64,000 bases of DNA from Thermococcaceae archaeon (GCA_030156945.1 JASGLT010000001.1:113677-177676); one strand, 5' to 3'; shown: positions 34,549-44,544, counted from the first letter of the stretch. The notes: generated from the letters alone by a model not told the origin. Program-made: numbers and translations.

Positions 34549-35502
34549 ATGGTAGAACCGGTATTAAAATGGGCAGGAGGAAAACGGCAGATATTACATG
34601 AAATCGTCGCTTTAATGCCTAAAGACTTTAGGGATAGAACATTCCACGAACCATTCTTTGGAGGAGGGGCAGTAACTTTCTGGATGGAACCCGAAAGAGG
34701 AACTATAAATGACATAAACCCCAAGCTGATAAACTTCTATGTGGTAGTCAGGGATCATGTGGATGAGCTCATTGAGGATGCAAAAACACACAAAAACGAA
34801 AAAGAATATTTCTACAAGGCCCGAAAAGAGTTTAACGAGATTGTCAGAAACGGATTCGAGATACCGAATGTCAGACTCGCTAGCCTCCTTCTGTATCTCA
34901 ACAAAACGGCGTTTAATGGACTGTACCGCGAAAATAAGAAGGGAGAATTTAACGTTCCCTTTGGAAGATATAAAAATCCAAAAATAGTTGATGAAGAACG
35001 CCTTAGAAAAGCCAGCGAAGTCCTCAAGAAGCTGGAGATATATAATGAGGACTTCACATACATAGTGAAAGTTGCCAAACCTGGTGATCTAGTGTATTTC
35101 GATCCACCTTACCACCCCATTTCCGAAACCTCTAGTTTTACCAGTTACTCTAAGGAGGACTTTAGTAAAGAAGACCAAGAGCGCCTTAGAGATGTCTGCC
35201 TTGAACTTCATGAAAAGGGGGTTTACTTTATTTTGAGCAACTCATATGTAAAACCAGTTCGCGAATTGTACGAGGGGATAGATGGAATTGAAATGTTCAA
35301 AATCTACGCAAAGAGAGCCATAAACTCAAAAGCCGACCGTAGAGGCACAGTTCCAGAGATGTTAGTCACGAACATCCCTACGACGCTGAGGATAGGCAAA
35401 AACAAAGCACAGGTACTAGTGAACAATAATGGAAACCAATCTATGTCCAAAAAAGCTAAGGAAAATATCATTAGTCAGAAAGTACTTGTAGAGTTTCTAT
35501 AG
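34549..35502 (+). CDS. DNA adenine methyltransferase, D12 class (GATC type)
   Basis: The 317-aa protein has 'PVLKWAGGKRQIL' (SAM motif), 'FHEPFFGGGAVTFW', 'INDINPKLINFY', 'YLNKTAFNGLYREN' and the catalytic 'VYFDPPYHPIS'. These are typical of alpha-class Dam/M.DpnII enzymes that methylate the A of GATC. GGAGGCGTGATT precedes the ATG at 34549. Its 3' end overlaps by 6 bp the convergent DpnII-type endonuclease gene, so the two form a complete type II system. The DNA is AT-richer than neighbouring operons. Confidence 0.93.
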   Translation: MVEPVLKWAGGKRQILHEIVALMPKDFRDRTFHEPFFGGGAVTFWMEPERGTINDINPKLINFYVVVRDHVDELIEDAKTHKNEKEYFYKARKEFNEIVRNGFEIPNVRLASLLLYLNKTAFNGLYRENKKGEFNVPFGRYKNPKIVDEERLRKASEVLKKLEIYNEDFTYIVKVAKPGDLVYFDPPYHPISETSSFTSYSKEDFSKEDQERLRDVCLELHEKGVYFILSNSYVKPVRELYEGIDGIEMFKIYAKRAINSKADRRGTVPEMLVTNIPTTLRIGKNKAQVLVNNNGNQSMSKKAKENIISQKVLVEFL

Positions 35503-36408
35503 CCTCGTCATCTCCCACTTTATTGAACTAAAATAAGCAAGCAATCTAGGAAGTTGAGAGTAATTAACAACCCAATCTATCTCTTTCATTCCTCTTTTGA
35601 GAGGTTCTTTCATCTTCTTCCATGCAGGACCATCTGTTATCCATACAAAAGTCACTCCTTTTTCTTTAGCGACTCGATTTAATGTGATGTAACTTCCAAC
35701 AATTTCGGTAGGTTTGCTTCCCGTTGTATTATAAAAATTCACTTCGATCGCAACTATTGGTTCATTATCTTTGTATATTACGAGATCGTGTCTCTTTGCT
35801 TTCCCCCGAGTTTTTCCAATATTTTCATATAAGGAAAAGTTATGATCTTGAGGAACAACTTTGACATAATCTGGGACATTTCCCTCTATGACACTTTTAA
35901 CCATGTTTTCAAATAATAATCCACTACGTCCTTTCCTAGAATTTGTATCCATCCCTACCTCAACTCCTAATAGATATTCATGGAGATTTTTAACACTTGT
36001 CAAAATATCTAGCACCCCACTCTTCTCACAAAATTCAATAATGGCATCTGCTTCCGAATCTGATACCATGTGTGGTCTAAAGTTAAACTCTAAAAATTTC
36101 ATTTTGGATGGATCATACACATCTATTTTCCCCCTGACAGCCCTTTCTGCTATAAGAGAAGGAATAACTTGAAGGACAGAAGGATGTTTTTCTATTGTTC
36201 TTTTTAATATCGACTTGGCAGTATCTCTATCAACTCCATAAAGTTCCTTTAGGAAGTCTAACTCTGCTGTATATCTATTAGCGAAGCTTCTCACCTTTTC
36301 CCAATCCACGAAGTATTCGTAAGTCTTATTGGTCGGGAGTAGAGTTTTCATGAAGTCTTCAAAGTAGTCTTCAAAGGTAGAGTATCCTAAAGTATTGTAT
36401 TTTACCAT
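35497..36408 (-). CDS. type II restriction endonuclease, DpnII/MboI family
   Basis: The 303-aa protein shows the DpnII family core 'GVEVGMDTNSRKGRSGLLFE' and 'KRHDLVIYKDNEPIVAIEVNFYNTTGSKPTEI'. The second contains the PD-(D/E)xK-like D..ExN catalytic array. It is expected to cut unmethylated GATC. The gene is convergent with the D12 methyltransferase, an order that lets the two be controlled separately. The start at 36408 lacks an obvious ribosome site, so a leaderless mRNA is possible. Confidence 0.92.
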   Translation of the reverse strand: MVKYNTLGYSTFEDYFEDFMKTLLPTNKTYEYFVDWEKVRSFANRYTAELDFLKELYGVDRDTAKSILKRTIEKHPSVLQVIPSLIAERAVRGKIDVYDPSKMKFLEFNFRPHMVSDSEADAIIEFCEKSGVLDILTSVKNLHEYLLGVEVGMDTNSRKGRSGLLFENMVKSVIEGNVPDYVKVVPQDHNFSLYENIGKTRGKAKRHDLVIYKDNEPIVAIEVNFYNTTGSKPTEIVGSYITLNRVAKEKGVTFVWITDGPAWKKMKEPLKRGMKEIDWVVNYSQLPRLLAYFSSIKWEMTRL

Positions 36409-36484
36409 TCAGTTATCACCCAAGTTACCTAAGGTCGAAAGTTTTAAATATTTTATCTCCCGAAAGAAATGCTAGTGATGCCTA

Positions 36485-38404
36485 ATGGAGTCAGAACGAA
36501 AAGAACTCTTTATTCAGAGTCATGACAAAACTATAAGAGAGATACTAAATACTGGTTCCTATCATTATGTAGTTCCAGAATTTCAAAGACCATACTCGTG
36601 GAATACTACCGGATCACATAGACAACAGGTAGTTGATCTATGGGAAGACCTTATGGACATCATAGAAAATAAAAATAGAGATTTTCACTTTATGGGAGCC
36701 ATGATATTTGCAAAGAAACCAGGGGACGCTAAAACTCGGATAATAATTGATGGCCAGCAAAGATTGCTCACTCTTACTATAATCTTCGCAGCTATGCGTG
36801 ACGTCATATTTGAAATTATATCCACGAATAAAAGAGCAGATCCTGCAGTCAAAGCTTACTTAGAACGGTTAGCACTTAGTTCTATTCATGAGAGAGTTAT
36901 TGCAGGATTTGACGAGAATACAGGGGATGAAATTCCCCTGATTGATCCACATCCTGATGATAGGAGATTCTTTTTAGATTTCATAGTCCGTTACAGAAAA
37001 GTGGATGGTAGCTACCTCCTATTTAAAGAAAAAAAAGAAGAATGGAAAAAAATACGTAATTTGGGCGAAGTTATGCCTTCCCACATTAAAATGTGGAAGG
37101 CTTATGAATATTCATATAGGCAAATACAAAAGTTATTATTTCATGGCGATCGGCGAAAGATACAGGATCTTAATGAAGTGAAAGATAGACTTCAAAACTT
37201 GTTTTCCAGCTTAATGGATAGCCTACAAGTGATAGCAACTCAAGCTAAAAACGAAGAAGATGCCCACGTAATCTTTGAAACCCTTAATGATAGGGGTGTT
37301 GAATTAACAGTAACTGATCTTATCAGAAACTACATATTCTCAAAGGCTACTACCCCCGAACTGAGAACCTATATTCGAGATCAATGGGATCAGATTAGGA
37401 ACAATACTTTAAGAAAGATGGATACATTCCTTAGATACTACTACATGATTTTTAACGGAAAAGCCCGAAAGAAAGGACTATATAAACAATTAAAGGACCT
37501 GCTAGAGTCAAAAATACAAAAACAGGGAATAAGAAGTACATTAAACGAGCTGTTATGGTATTCTAAAGTTTACAAAATATTGGTTAATCCCCCTGAGAGA
37601 GCATCGAAAAAGAGCAAAATGGAGGCAAAAATTGTCCAGTTCTTGCTGGAACATAAACTTTTCGGAGTTCAACAAGACTTTCCCCTCTTAATGGTTGCAT
37701 ATAAACTTTATGAAAAAGATCAGAAGGAGGAGTTCGCAAAGATCCTAGAGTTTACAAACTCTGTTATTGTTAGATATTTAAAATTACTAAATAACAGCCC
37801 CAGTAGTTTAGAGAAGATCTATGGCAGTCTAGCTTATGAACTTAATATTCTAATTGAGTCGGGTAAATACCAAAGTTTTGAGAGTTTTCTCATGCAGCAG
37901 ATCTCTGAAAAGGAAAGCCTCAAGGAATTCTTAGATACCCTCCAAAATGATGACTTAATTAGATCACAGCTAATACAATCTCCAATCACTCCCGAAAGGG
38001 CAAAAGAGATACTAATAGCTCTCACTAATAGGGAAAAAGGAATCATTGCAGATCCCAATGAAGTCTCCATAGAGCACATTTTACCCCAGAATATCTCTGA
38101 AAAATGGATTAAATCAATCTTTGGAAGTAAACTAACTACAGAGGAGATATCCAAAAAAAGAAAAGAACTAGAACAATACATAAACAACATCGGAAATCTT
38201 ACACTAATCTCTCTTGAAGACAATGAGCGTATTCGTAATTTACCCTATGATAAGAAGGTTGAATATTATCGCAAATCAATGTACCCACTGACCAAGGAAA
38301 TTCCACTAAAATATTCAAAATGGAACACAAATTCAATAACAAAAAGGGCTGAGGAGTTATCAGAAAAAATACTTTCCACATGGAAAATAGAACTTCATGG
38401 CTAG
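36485..38404 (+). CDS. GmrSD-like DUF262/DUF1524 nuclease
   Basis: The 639-aa protein has an N-terminal DUF262 domain ('YVVPEFQRPYSWN', 'IIIDGQQRLLTLTIIF'), a ParB/Srx-like NTPase region. A long helical middle and a C-terminal DUF1524 HNH-type nuclease ('VSIEHILPQNISEKW', 'YINNIGNLTLI') follow. Fused proteins of this kind form type IV restriction enzymes (GmrSD) that cut modified phage DNA. Length and order are standard. A GTGATG sits upstream of the start. It lies between two restriction/modification genes. Confidence 0.9.
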   Translation: MESERKELFIQSHDKTIREILNTGSYHYVVPEFQRPYSWNTTGSHRQQVVDLWEDLMDIIENKNRDFHFMGAMIFAKKPGDAKTRIIIDGQQRLLTLTIIFAAMRDVIFEIISTNKRADPAVKAYLERLALSSIHERVIAGFDENTGDEIPLIDPHPDDRRFFLDFIVRYRKVDGSYLLFKEKKEEWKKIRNLGEVMPSHIKMWKAYEYSYRQIQKLLFHGDRRKIQDLNEVKDRLQNLFSSLMDSLQVIATQAKNEEDAHVIFETLNDRGVELTVTDLIRNYIFSKATTPELRTYIRDQWDQIRNNTLRKMDTFLRYYYMIFNGKARKKGLYKQLKDLLESKIQKQGIRSTLNELLWYSKVYKILVNPPERASKKSKMEAKIVQFLLEHKLFGVQQDFPLLMVAYKLYEKDQKEEFAKILEFTNSVIVRYLKLLNNSPSSLEKIYGSLAYELNILIESGKYQSFESFLMQQISEKESLKEFLDTLQNDDLIRSQLIQSPITPERAKEILIALTNREKGIIADPNEVSIEHILPQNISEKWIKSIFGSKLTTEEISKKRKELEQYINNIGNLTLISLEDNERIRNLPYDKKVEYYRKSMYPLTKEIPLKYSKWNTNSITKRAEELSEKILSTWKIELHG

Positions 38405-38405
38405 A

Positions 38406-39362
38406 CTATACATTAAAGCTTTCATTAAATTTTTCAAGTTTCTCCTTTTTGTTTGGCTTTCGGAATACAAACAAGTGCTCATGTGCTATCAAGTAAAAGT
38501 CCCTTTTCCGGGCCTTCCAGGGTTCAGTTCCCCTCATGTTATGTTGAATCTTGATAATGTCCTCTTTCAGTATGAATCCAACTTCTAAGAATGCTTTCAT
38601 TACCCTGAATGCTATTGGAACATAGTGCCTATGTCGTCTAGTGTCCCCCATTAAAATTGCTGCATATTTTCCAGGCTTGAGCACTCGGTAGAACTCCTCA
38701 GCAACTTTTTTCATCTCTTGAATGAACTCATCAATTGATTTCACTTTAGATAAATCACCTTCTACCTGAGAACTCGCCCTTTTAGTATACCCAATGATGT
38801 TTGCATAAGGGGGATGAGTCGCTATTAAGTCAATGCTCTCATCTTCAATCTTATCTAAATTTCTAGCATCCCCGTGATAAAGATGTATTTCAGGTTTAAC
38901 CCATTCTATTTCCTCTTTTAATCCTAAATAAGAATCCAACGTGGATGTTTTATCAGATAGAGGATCATACTTAAAATTCAACCGATCCCATGCCACCATA
39001 AGTGCGTCATAATTTATATCAACACCAATTCCATGCCGCCCTAGCAACTTACACTCTATCAAAGTTGTCCCACTCCCCAGAAATGCATCAAGAACAACAT
39101 CTCCAGGTTTTGTGTATCGAAGAATCAAGTTTCGAGGAACTTGAGGTGCCCAGTTACCCCTATATTTAGCATTTGCATAATGAGTGGCCCATTTTCCTCT
39201 CTCAGGAAAACTCCAAACAGTAGTGGTTTCCAGCCTAAAGTTTTGGGGCTGGAATGTTTTGATCGGGATAGGTCTGCCGATTTCTATCTTTTGATTCTCG
39301 ATGATGACGTAAGAATGAGATTTAATAAAATCAAGATATTCCTCAAACGTAACCTCTCTCAT
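38406..39362 (-). CDS. DNA methyltransferase, N4-cytosine/N6-adenine beta class
   Basis: The protein of about 318 aa has the permuted order. The catalytic-like 'DLIATHPPYANIIGYTK' motif is present in the centre, and 'KPGDVVLDAFLGSGTTLIECKLLGR' is the SAM-binding motif. The usual [S/N/D]PPY reads HPPY here, a variant that may alter specificity. The ATG at 39362 follows GGTGGGCAGGCCT. No dedicated endonuclease gene is adjacent, so it may be an orphan modifier or partner of the DUF262 protein. Confidence 0.85.
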   Translation of the reverse strand: MREVTFEEYLDFIKSHSYVIIENQKIEIGRPIPIKTFQPQNFRLETTTVWSFPERGKWATHYANAKYRGNWAPQVPRNLILRYTKPGDVVLDAFLGSGTTLIECKLLGRHGIGVDINYDALMVAWDRLNFKYDPLSDKTSTLDSYLGLKEEIEWVKPEIHLYHGDARNLDKIEDESIDLIATHPPYANIIGYTKRASSQVEGDLSKVKSIDEFIQEMKKVAEEFYRVLKPGKYAAILMGDTRRHRHYVPIAFRVMKAFLEVGFILKEDIIKIQHNMRGTEPWKARKRDFYLIAHEHLFVFRKPNKKEKLEKFNESFNV

Positions 39363-39387
39363 AGGCCTGCCCACCTTATTCTAGTGT

Positions 39388-40071
39388 TTAAAACGCAAAC
39401 TCCTCCACCGAGAACTCCTCCATAACCCTCTCGAAGTCGTGCTCAGGAGCGTAGGTGAAACCGCACTTGGAGCACTTCAAGATGCCCCTCTCCTCATGGA
39501 GTGGCGAGAAACAGACGGGACAGCGGTACTCCTCGCGGGAGAGGGAGTCAAAGACCTCATCGCGCATGACAACGAGGTTCATCTCGCTCTCCCAGTCCTC
39601 GTGGAGCATGCCCCAGTAGGGCGTCTCGACCGGGTAGAAGTCCTCCAGTATGAGGGCCTTTATCCCTATACCCCTAACTCCCGGCGGGAGCTTTCCAACG
39701 GGCTCGATGGAAACCACGTACTGGTCGTAGAAGTCTATATACTCGGTTCTTATGGTTAGACCCTTTGAAAGCTTTGAACGGAGGGGTATGAGCTGGAAAA
39801 AGAGGGATTCTCTTTCAACGTCCCAGCTCGCGCTTATGGAAACACCCTTCTTCGTGAAGAACTGGGTTATGAAGCGGTCGTCCCTCTCCTCACCCGCAGA
39901 ATAGAAGCCAAGCTTTGCCATGGCCTTTGAGAGAAAATTGGGCCTCGGGAGCTTCCCGTAGTTTATCAGATACTCCCCTACCCAGCCCGCCAAAGGCATG
40001 GAATAACCCACAAACGCCTGCCTCTGAACTCGAAGATAGGCCACGCTGGGTAGGAGCTTGAACTGGGACAT
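39388..40071 (-). CDS. conserved protein with C-terminal zinc ribbon
   Basis: The 227-aa protein has an N-terminal alpha/beta region of unknown type and a four-Cys ribbon near the C-terminus ('YRCPVCFSPLHEERGILKCSKCGF'). It has no membrane segment. It lies just downstream of DP2 on the same strand with a 40-bp gap, so it may be co-transcribed with the replication operon. I do not recognise the family. Confidence 0.65.
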   Translation of the reverse strand: MSQFKLLPSVAYLRVQRQAFVGYSMPLAGWVGEYLINYGKLPRPNFLSKAMAKLGFYSAGEERDDRFITQFFTKKGVSISASWDVERESLFFQLIPLRSKLSKGLTIRTEYIDFYDQYVVSIEPVGKLPPGVRGIGIKALILEDFYPVETPYWGMLHEDWESEMNLVVMRDEVFDSLSREEYRCPVCFSPLHEERGILKCSKCGFTYAPEHDFERVMEEFSVEEFAF

Positions 40072-40111
40072 CAGGTTAATTTTGAGGCAAAGAGGTATAA
40101 ATGCCTATCGC

Positions 40112-43100
40112 TCACGAGCCGAAGAACTCGTCGAGACTTATGCCCTTCCTCCTCTTCTTTGCCTTAGATTTCTCCTTTCTTACTGCCTCGCGGACATCAG
40201 CTCCATTCTGACCCCCTTTCTTGCCAACGAGACCGTTCTTAAGGTCGTCGAGGTAGCCGTTGTTTCCGTTGGACTGCCCTGTACGAGCTCTCACCATCTT
40301 TTCACACACATCCGCTGAAAAGCCCATCAGCGTCCTCTGCTTCTCGGGAAGAACGTTCTCAAAGAGCGTCTTTATGTCCTTCTCGGTTATGCATATCCTC
40401 TGCCTGGTGTAGTCAAGGACGTTGTATTTCGTGACCAGCATCTTTGCAGTTGGAAGGTACTTCTCTATTGCACCCTTGCTGACGGTCAGGACTATCTTGC
40501 CGCCGCACTTGGGGCACTTTCCAATGAGGGGCGGTCTCCGGTACTTTGTGTTACACTTGACACACCTGAACTCCTGCCTCGTGAAACTCCTCAGGTTGCC
40601 CCTCAGGTCCGGAACGAGGTGGGAGTTTATTATCGTCTCGGCAACGTGGTGCTCGTCAACGGCCCTTATGCGCTCCGCCAAGGCCAGCTGCCTCGCAACC
40701 TTATCCACCATGTCGCCGAGCTGTTTGTACAGGCTCATCTTCGGGCCGAGCGCTATGTTGTCCGTGTCGTGGGTGAACTTTATGCCCTCGTACATCTCGG
40801 GCTTTCCTAAGCGGTCCTCAACCCTCTCGATGACCTTCACTTCCTTTGGAGACTTGAGCTCGTAGGTCGCTTTATAGAACTCGAGCGGATAGTAGCGGAC
40901 AACGTCCATGTTGTGGACCTCGCTGTCAACCTCCCTCGGGTCGAGCCTCGTGGTAACGACCAGCGGGGCGTCCATCTTGCCGCCGCGCTTTTCTGGGAGG
41001 TAGTATCTGCTGAAATTGAGTAGAGCATCGAGGAGGAGCATTACGGCGTCCTCGTCGCCGTCGCATTGGTGTGTTACGATATTTTCGTTAATGACCACAC
41101 TATGGTACTTTTTAGCGTTTAAAGAGAACACAAAGTCATCTTTTGGTGTGATGTATTCAATGCGTTTCACCGAGGATGTTATGACCCCCTCCCCCTCGAC
41201 GACTGCCATTTGCTCTCCTTCCCTGACCTCAAAGGCCCTCTTCTCAACGAACTTACCGTTTTCATAGACGAGCACCGGATGGTCAACCGTCGTTTCAAAG
41301 CTCCTGCCGAGCTCAAGTTCGAACCTTATCAGGTGATCAGTTGATGGCGCCTTTATTACGTCCTCTACCTCAGTAAGGACGACCTTTCCGCTCTCCGGGT
41401 CAAATGAATAGACCTTAACGTCCACTTTCGGCTTCTTCCTCACGTAGACCATGTTTTCGTACTCCTCGTCTTCAAAGAGGTCGTAGAGTTCCCTGAGGGT
41501 TATCCTCTGAGGTAGGCCGTTGATCTGGACGAGTATTCTCGTGTCGGCAGGGAAGCAGTTCCTCCTCTTAGCCGCATGGAAGTACGGGTGCGCATAGCCC
41601 ACCAAGACGTCGGCGAAGCCTATTATCCTCCCGATGATGCCAGCCGAGGTGTGGGGGGCGAGGCCTATCACGAGGTGGCCGACCAAATCCTCCATCTTCT
41701 CGGCGTTGTAGAAGCGCGGGAGGCCGTAGAACTTCTCGAGCAGGTCGTCTATGAAGCGGGCGACCTTGAGGAGGTATCTCCCGGCCTCATAGGGAAGTAT
41801 AACGTCCTGAACCTTCAGCTCGAGTATCTGGTCGTCCCTCTCGAGCGGCTTGCCCTCAAAGTCGTGGGTGTAGCCGAGTTCCCTAAGCTTCTCGACGCTC
41901 GTTCCTATTTCCTTCGGCTTGAAGTGGGTTATCGGAGCGTCGGTCGCGTCGAAACGGATTGTACCGTCTTTAAAGACGTATACATCGTTCTTAGCCCTCA
42001 GAAGCCCTTTTTCGAGGGGTTCGGCCATTTTATGGCTTGAAGTCATTCCCTGGACGCCCTTAAGCCGGTCTACCCCATAGACCTTTACGTTCTCCATTGC
42101 CTGCCTCAGAAGCTCGGAGGGTTTTATGTTCCTCCTCGCGTAGGGCTTGAGCTCAACCTCACACTTCGGGCAGTGGAAGTTGAAGTCCTTAGCCTGGTTC
42201 TCAGGATAATCGGCGTTGCACTTAGGACAGTGCCAGAGGAGCTCCTTCCTCGTGCTACACACGGGACAGAGATGCTCAGGGCCTACGTGGCCGCATTCCG
42301 GGCACTTGAAGAAGGCAATCTCAACGCTCGCAACCTTTCCTTCCTCTGCAGCTTTCTTAATGTCTCTACTCGGGCCGCCGGCGAGTCCTATTGGAAACAG
42401 AACCTGGACCGGAGGCTTCATCTTCCTCTCCTTGGCCTTCTCGGGCCTCCCCATCCTCGCACCGATCCAGCTTATTCCCCTATCGCGGAGCTTTATCCTG
42501 TTGTTCTCGTTTATGATGTCTATGACAGTGTAGAAGGGCTTCGCCTTAAACTCCCACTCCAGATTGCCGAGCGGCGTTAAGAGGGCCGCGCTCCACGGGT
42601 ACTCAACCACTATTACCTTTCTCTTCTTCTCGACCCTCTCAAGCCTGTGAGGGATACCGAGAAGCTCAAGGTAGCGTTTGATAGTTTTATCGTTATCAAG
42701 GACGACCTTCTTCGCGAAGCGGTTCTTCCTGAACTCAGCCCACTCTATCTGAGCACCCAGAAGGGCCTTCTGAAGCTCTTCAACTTCTTCCGGCTTGAGG
42801 GTGTTCCAGTAGAGGGTGTAGTACGGGTGGAAAGGTATGTCGAGGACGGTTGAAAGGTGAATGGCAGTCTCCACATCGGGCTTTACTCTGAGCGGATCCC
42901 TTAAGAGGTCCCACAGGAAATCTGGCTCGACCTCAAGATACTCAGCCGCTTCCTCTACGGCTTCCCTACCGTTCTCCGCAAAAGGCTGGAGCTCGACCTC
43001 GTAAAGGTCTTTGACGGCCTGGACGAGCTCCTGAATCCACCACTCCTCAACGTAGTTGGCCGGAAGGAGGGTCTGGTTGTTCTCGACGAAGTCGCCGAAG

Positions 43101-44437
43101 TTTACGAGGGCGTCACCAACGTAGAGTATCTCCTCTATTTCGTTTCTCACCTTCAGAGCCGTCTCGTAGTCATCAACCCTTACCACACTTCCGTTCTTGA
43201 GTTTGACTATCGGACCCTCCACAGTGGTCGCCGGCGTGACGATACAGCCCTTGCCAGGCCTTTCCGTTTTCATCTGGGTTCCAACGGCTATGAACTCATC
43301 GAGGACAAGCATCGTGGCCGGGTTAACGCTCCACGTGGCAAAGCCAGAAACCCTCGAACGCCCGTAACGCAGCCTAAAGCCTCCGTTGGCCGAGGGTTCA
43401 GCGAAGAGGGGCCTACCTCCGATTATCTCCTTTGTGTACTTGTTGTTTGGAGCTATGTTCGCCCTGAACTTTTCGTAGAGCTCGTAGTAGAAGCCCTTCT
43501 CGACCTTCTCTTTCTTTTCAGCGAGGCTCTCAGTTCCGGTGTCTTCGGCCTTCGATTCCTCTTTCTTCTCCTCGCCGCCACTCTCTTTAGCCTCGACGAA
43601 CTCCTTTATCCAGTCCCAGCCGTCGATCCCCATCTTGTCTATGTACTTCACAAGCTTTTTGGCCTTCTGAAGAACGCCCTCAGCGAGAACAAGGATGGCA
43701 CCGCCACGGAGGTGGTTGGTCTCAACGCCGGGGACGTCCCTGTGGGAGACCTCTACCTTGTCGGTTTCCTCACCGGTTATCTCTATGGGAATGTTCCTCA
43801 TTGCCAAGCGCACTTCATCAGGTTCTGGATGGTACTGGAGACGAGTAACCGCCCTGTGATAGAGGTCAACCTCCTCGACCATCCTCTCAATGTGCTTTTC
43901 GCTCGGCTTGAACCTGTCGAGGCCAAGCTTTTTCCTCACGTAGTCGCCAACGAGGACGCTCAAAGCCTGAGCCGTTCCACCGGAACTTCTGATCGGGCCG
44001 GCGTAGTAGAGGGCAAGGTACTCGCTCCCGTCGGCCCACTCATTGCGCTTTATTTTGACGTCAGCGATACCTTCCAGTGGAGCGGAGACTATACCCTCTG
44101 TAAGAATTGCCAGGGCAGTCCTCACCGCCTGCTCTGCGTACTTCTCCTTGCTACCGAGATCACCGAACTTGCCCCCGATTATCTCATCAACAACTTTAAG
44201 GGCCGCTATCTCCTTGCCGTACTCCTTGACCAGCTCCCTAATTCTCTCAGCCACACCTGGTGGCCCGACGAGACTCTCGACACGGCCTGCCATGTCAGTG
44301 GCCTGCGGAACCTCTACCTCAAGGCTCGGGTCTTTACCCTGTGCGCGGGCCTTCCTCGCTATCTCATAGGCCCTGTCTATCTCGCGCTGGAGTGATTCAA
44401 AGTAAGCCTTCATTTCATCGGAATAGAGTTCAGTCAT
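40112..44437 (-). CDS. polC: DNA polymerase D large subunit (DP2), contains an intein
   Basis: The precursor has about 1441 aa from the ATG at 44437 (GGGGTGGTCGTCC upstream). Family sequences include 'KYAEQAVRTALAILTEG', 'YAGPIRSSGGTAQALSVLVGDYVR', zinc-binding Cys clusters ('FKCPECGHVGPEHLCPVC' and 'FRCVKCNTKYRR') and the catalytic 'CDGDEDAVMLLLDALLNFSRYYLP'. With DP1 it forms the archaeal replicative polymerase. The C-terminal tail 'KGISLDEFFGS' looks like a PCNA-binding motif. An unrelated gene separates it from DP1, and it has its own TATA-like sequence. Confidence 0.96.
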   Translation of the reverse strand: MTELYSDEMKAYFESLQREIDRAYEIARKARAQGKDPSLEVEVPQATDMAGRVESLVGPPGVAERIRELVKEYGKEIAALKVVDEIIGGKFGDLGSKEKYAEQAVRTALAILTEGIVSAPLEGIADVKIKRNEWADGSEYLALYYAGPIRSSGGTAQALSVLVGDYVRKKLGLDRFKPSEKHIERMVEEVDLYHRAVTRLQYHPEPDEVRLAMRNIPIEITGEETDKVEVSHRDVPGVETNHLRGGAILVLAEGVLQKAKKLVKYIDKMGIDGWDWIKEFVEAKESGGEEKKEESKAEDTGTESLAEKKEKVEKGFYYELYEKFRANIAPNNKYTKEIIGGRPLFAEPSANGGFRLRYGRSRVSGFATWSVNPATMLVLDEFIAVGTQMKTERPGKGCIVTPATTVEGPIVKLKNGSVVRVDDYETALKVRNEIEEILYVGDALVNFGDFVENNQTLLPANYVEEWWIQELVQAVKDLYEVELQPFAENGREAVEEAAEYLEVEPDFLWDLLRDPLRVKPDVETAIHLSTVLDIPFHPYYTLYWNTLKPEEVEELQKALLGAQIEWAEFRKNRFAKKVVLDNDKTIKRYLELLGIPHRLERVEKKRKVIVVEYPWSAALLTPLGNLEWEFKAKPFYTVIDIINENNRIKLRDRGISWIGARMGRPEKAKERKMKPPVQVLFPIGLAGGPSRDIKKAAEEGKVASVEIAFFKCPECGHVGPEHLCPVCSTRKELLWHCPKCNADYPENQAKDFNFHCPKCEVELKPYARRNIKPSELLRQAMENVKVYGVDRLKGVQGMTSSHKMAEPLEKGLLRAKNDVYVFKDGTIRFDATDAPITHFKPKEIGTSVEKLRELGYTHDFEGKPLERDDQILELKVQDVILPYEAGRYLLKVARFIDDLLEKFYGLPRFYNAEKMEDLVGHLVIGLAPHTSAGIIGRIIGFADVLVGYAHPYFHAAKRRNCFPADTRILVQINGLPQRITLRELYDLFEDEEYENMVYVRKKPKVDVKVYSFDPESGKVVLTEVEDVIKAPSTDHLIRFELELGRSFETTVDHPVLVYENGKFVEKRAFEVREGEQMAVVEGEGVITSSVKRIEYITPKDDFVFSLNAKKYHSVVINENIVTHQCDGDEDAVMLLLDALLNFSRYYLPEKRGGKMDAPLVVTTRLDPREVDSEVHNMDVVRYYPLEFYKATYELKSPKEVKVIERVEDRLGKPEMYEGIKFTHDTDNIALGPKMSLYKQLGDMVDKVARQLALAERIRAVDEHHVAETIINSHLVPDLRGNLRSFTRQEFRCVKCNTKYRRPPLIGKCPKCGGKIVLTVSKGAIEKYLPTAKMLVTKYNVLDYTRQRICITEKDIKTLFENVLPEKQRTLMGFSADVCEKMVRARTGQSNGNNGYLDDLKNGLVGKKGGQNGADVREAVRKEKSKAKKRRKGISLDEFFGS
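41066..41557 (-). mobile_element. mini-intein in DP2 (164 aa)
   Basis: Residues from 'CFPADTRILVQI' to 'VVINENIVTHQ' interrupt the catalytic motif, between 'KRRN' and 'CDGDEDAV'. Block A starts with Cys, block B has 'TTVDHPVLV', and block G ends 'VTHQ' before a Cys +1. The terminal residue is Gln instead of the usual Asn, a known variant for this insertion point in Pyrococcus PolII inteins. At 164 residues there is no room for a homing endonuclease, so it is a mini-intein. Confidence 0.92.
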
Positions 44438-44544
44438 GGACGACCACCCCTGTTCCAAGAAGAGAAGCGGAAGTATATCTAGTAAAATCAAGTAACAAAA
44501 GGTAAAAATTTAGAATTGAAGTCCATTTATAGGTCGATATTAAA

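Noticed and set aside
43712-44395. 227-aa plus-strand ORF
   Set aside because: Antisense shadow of the highly conserved DP2 N-terminus.
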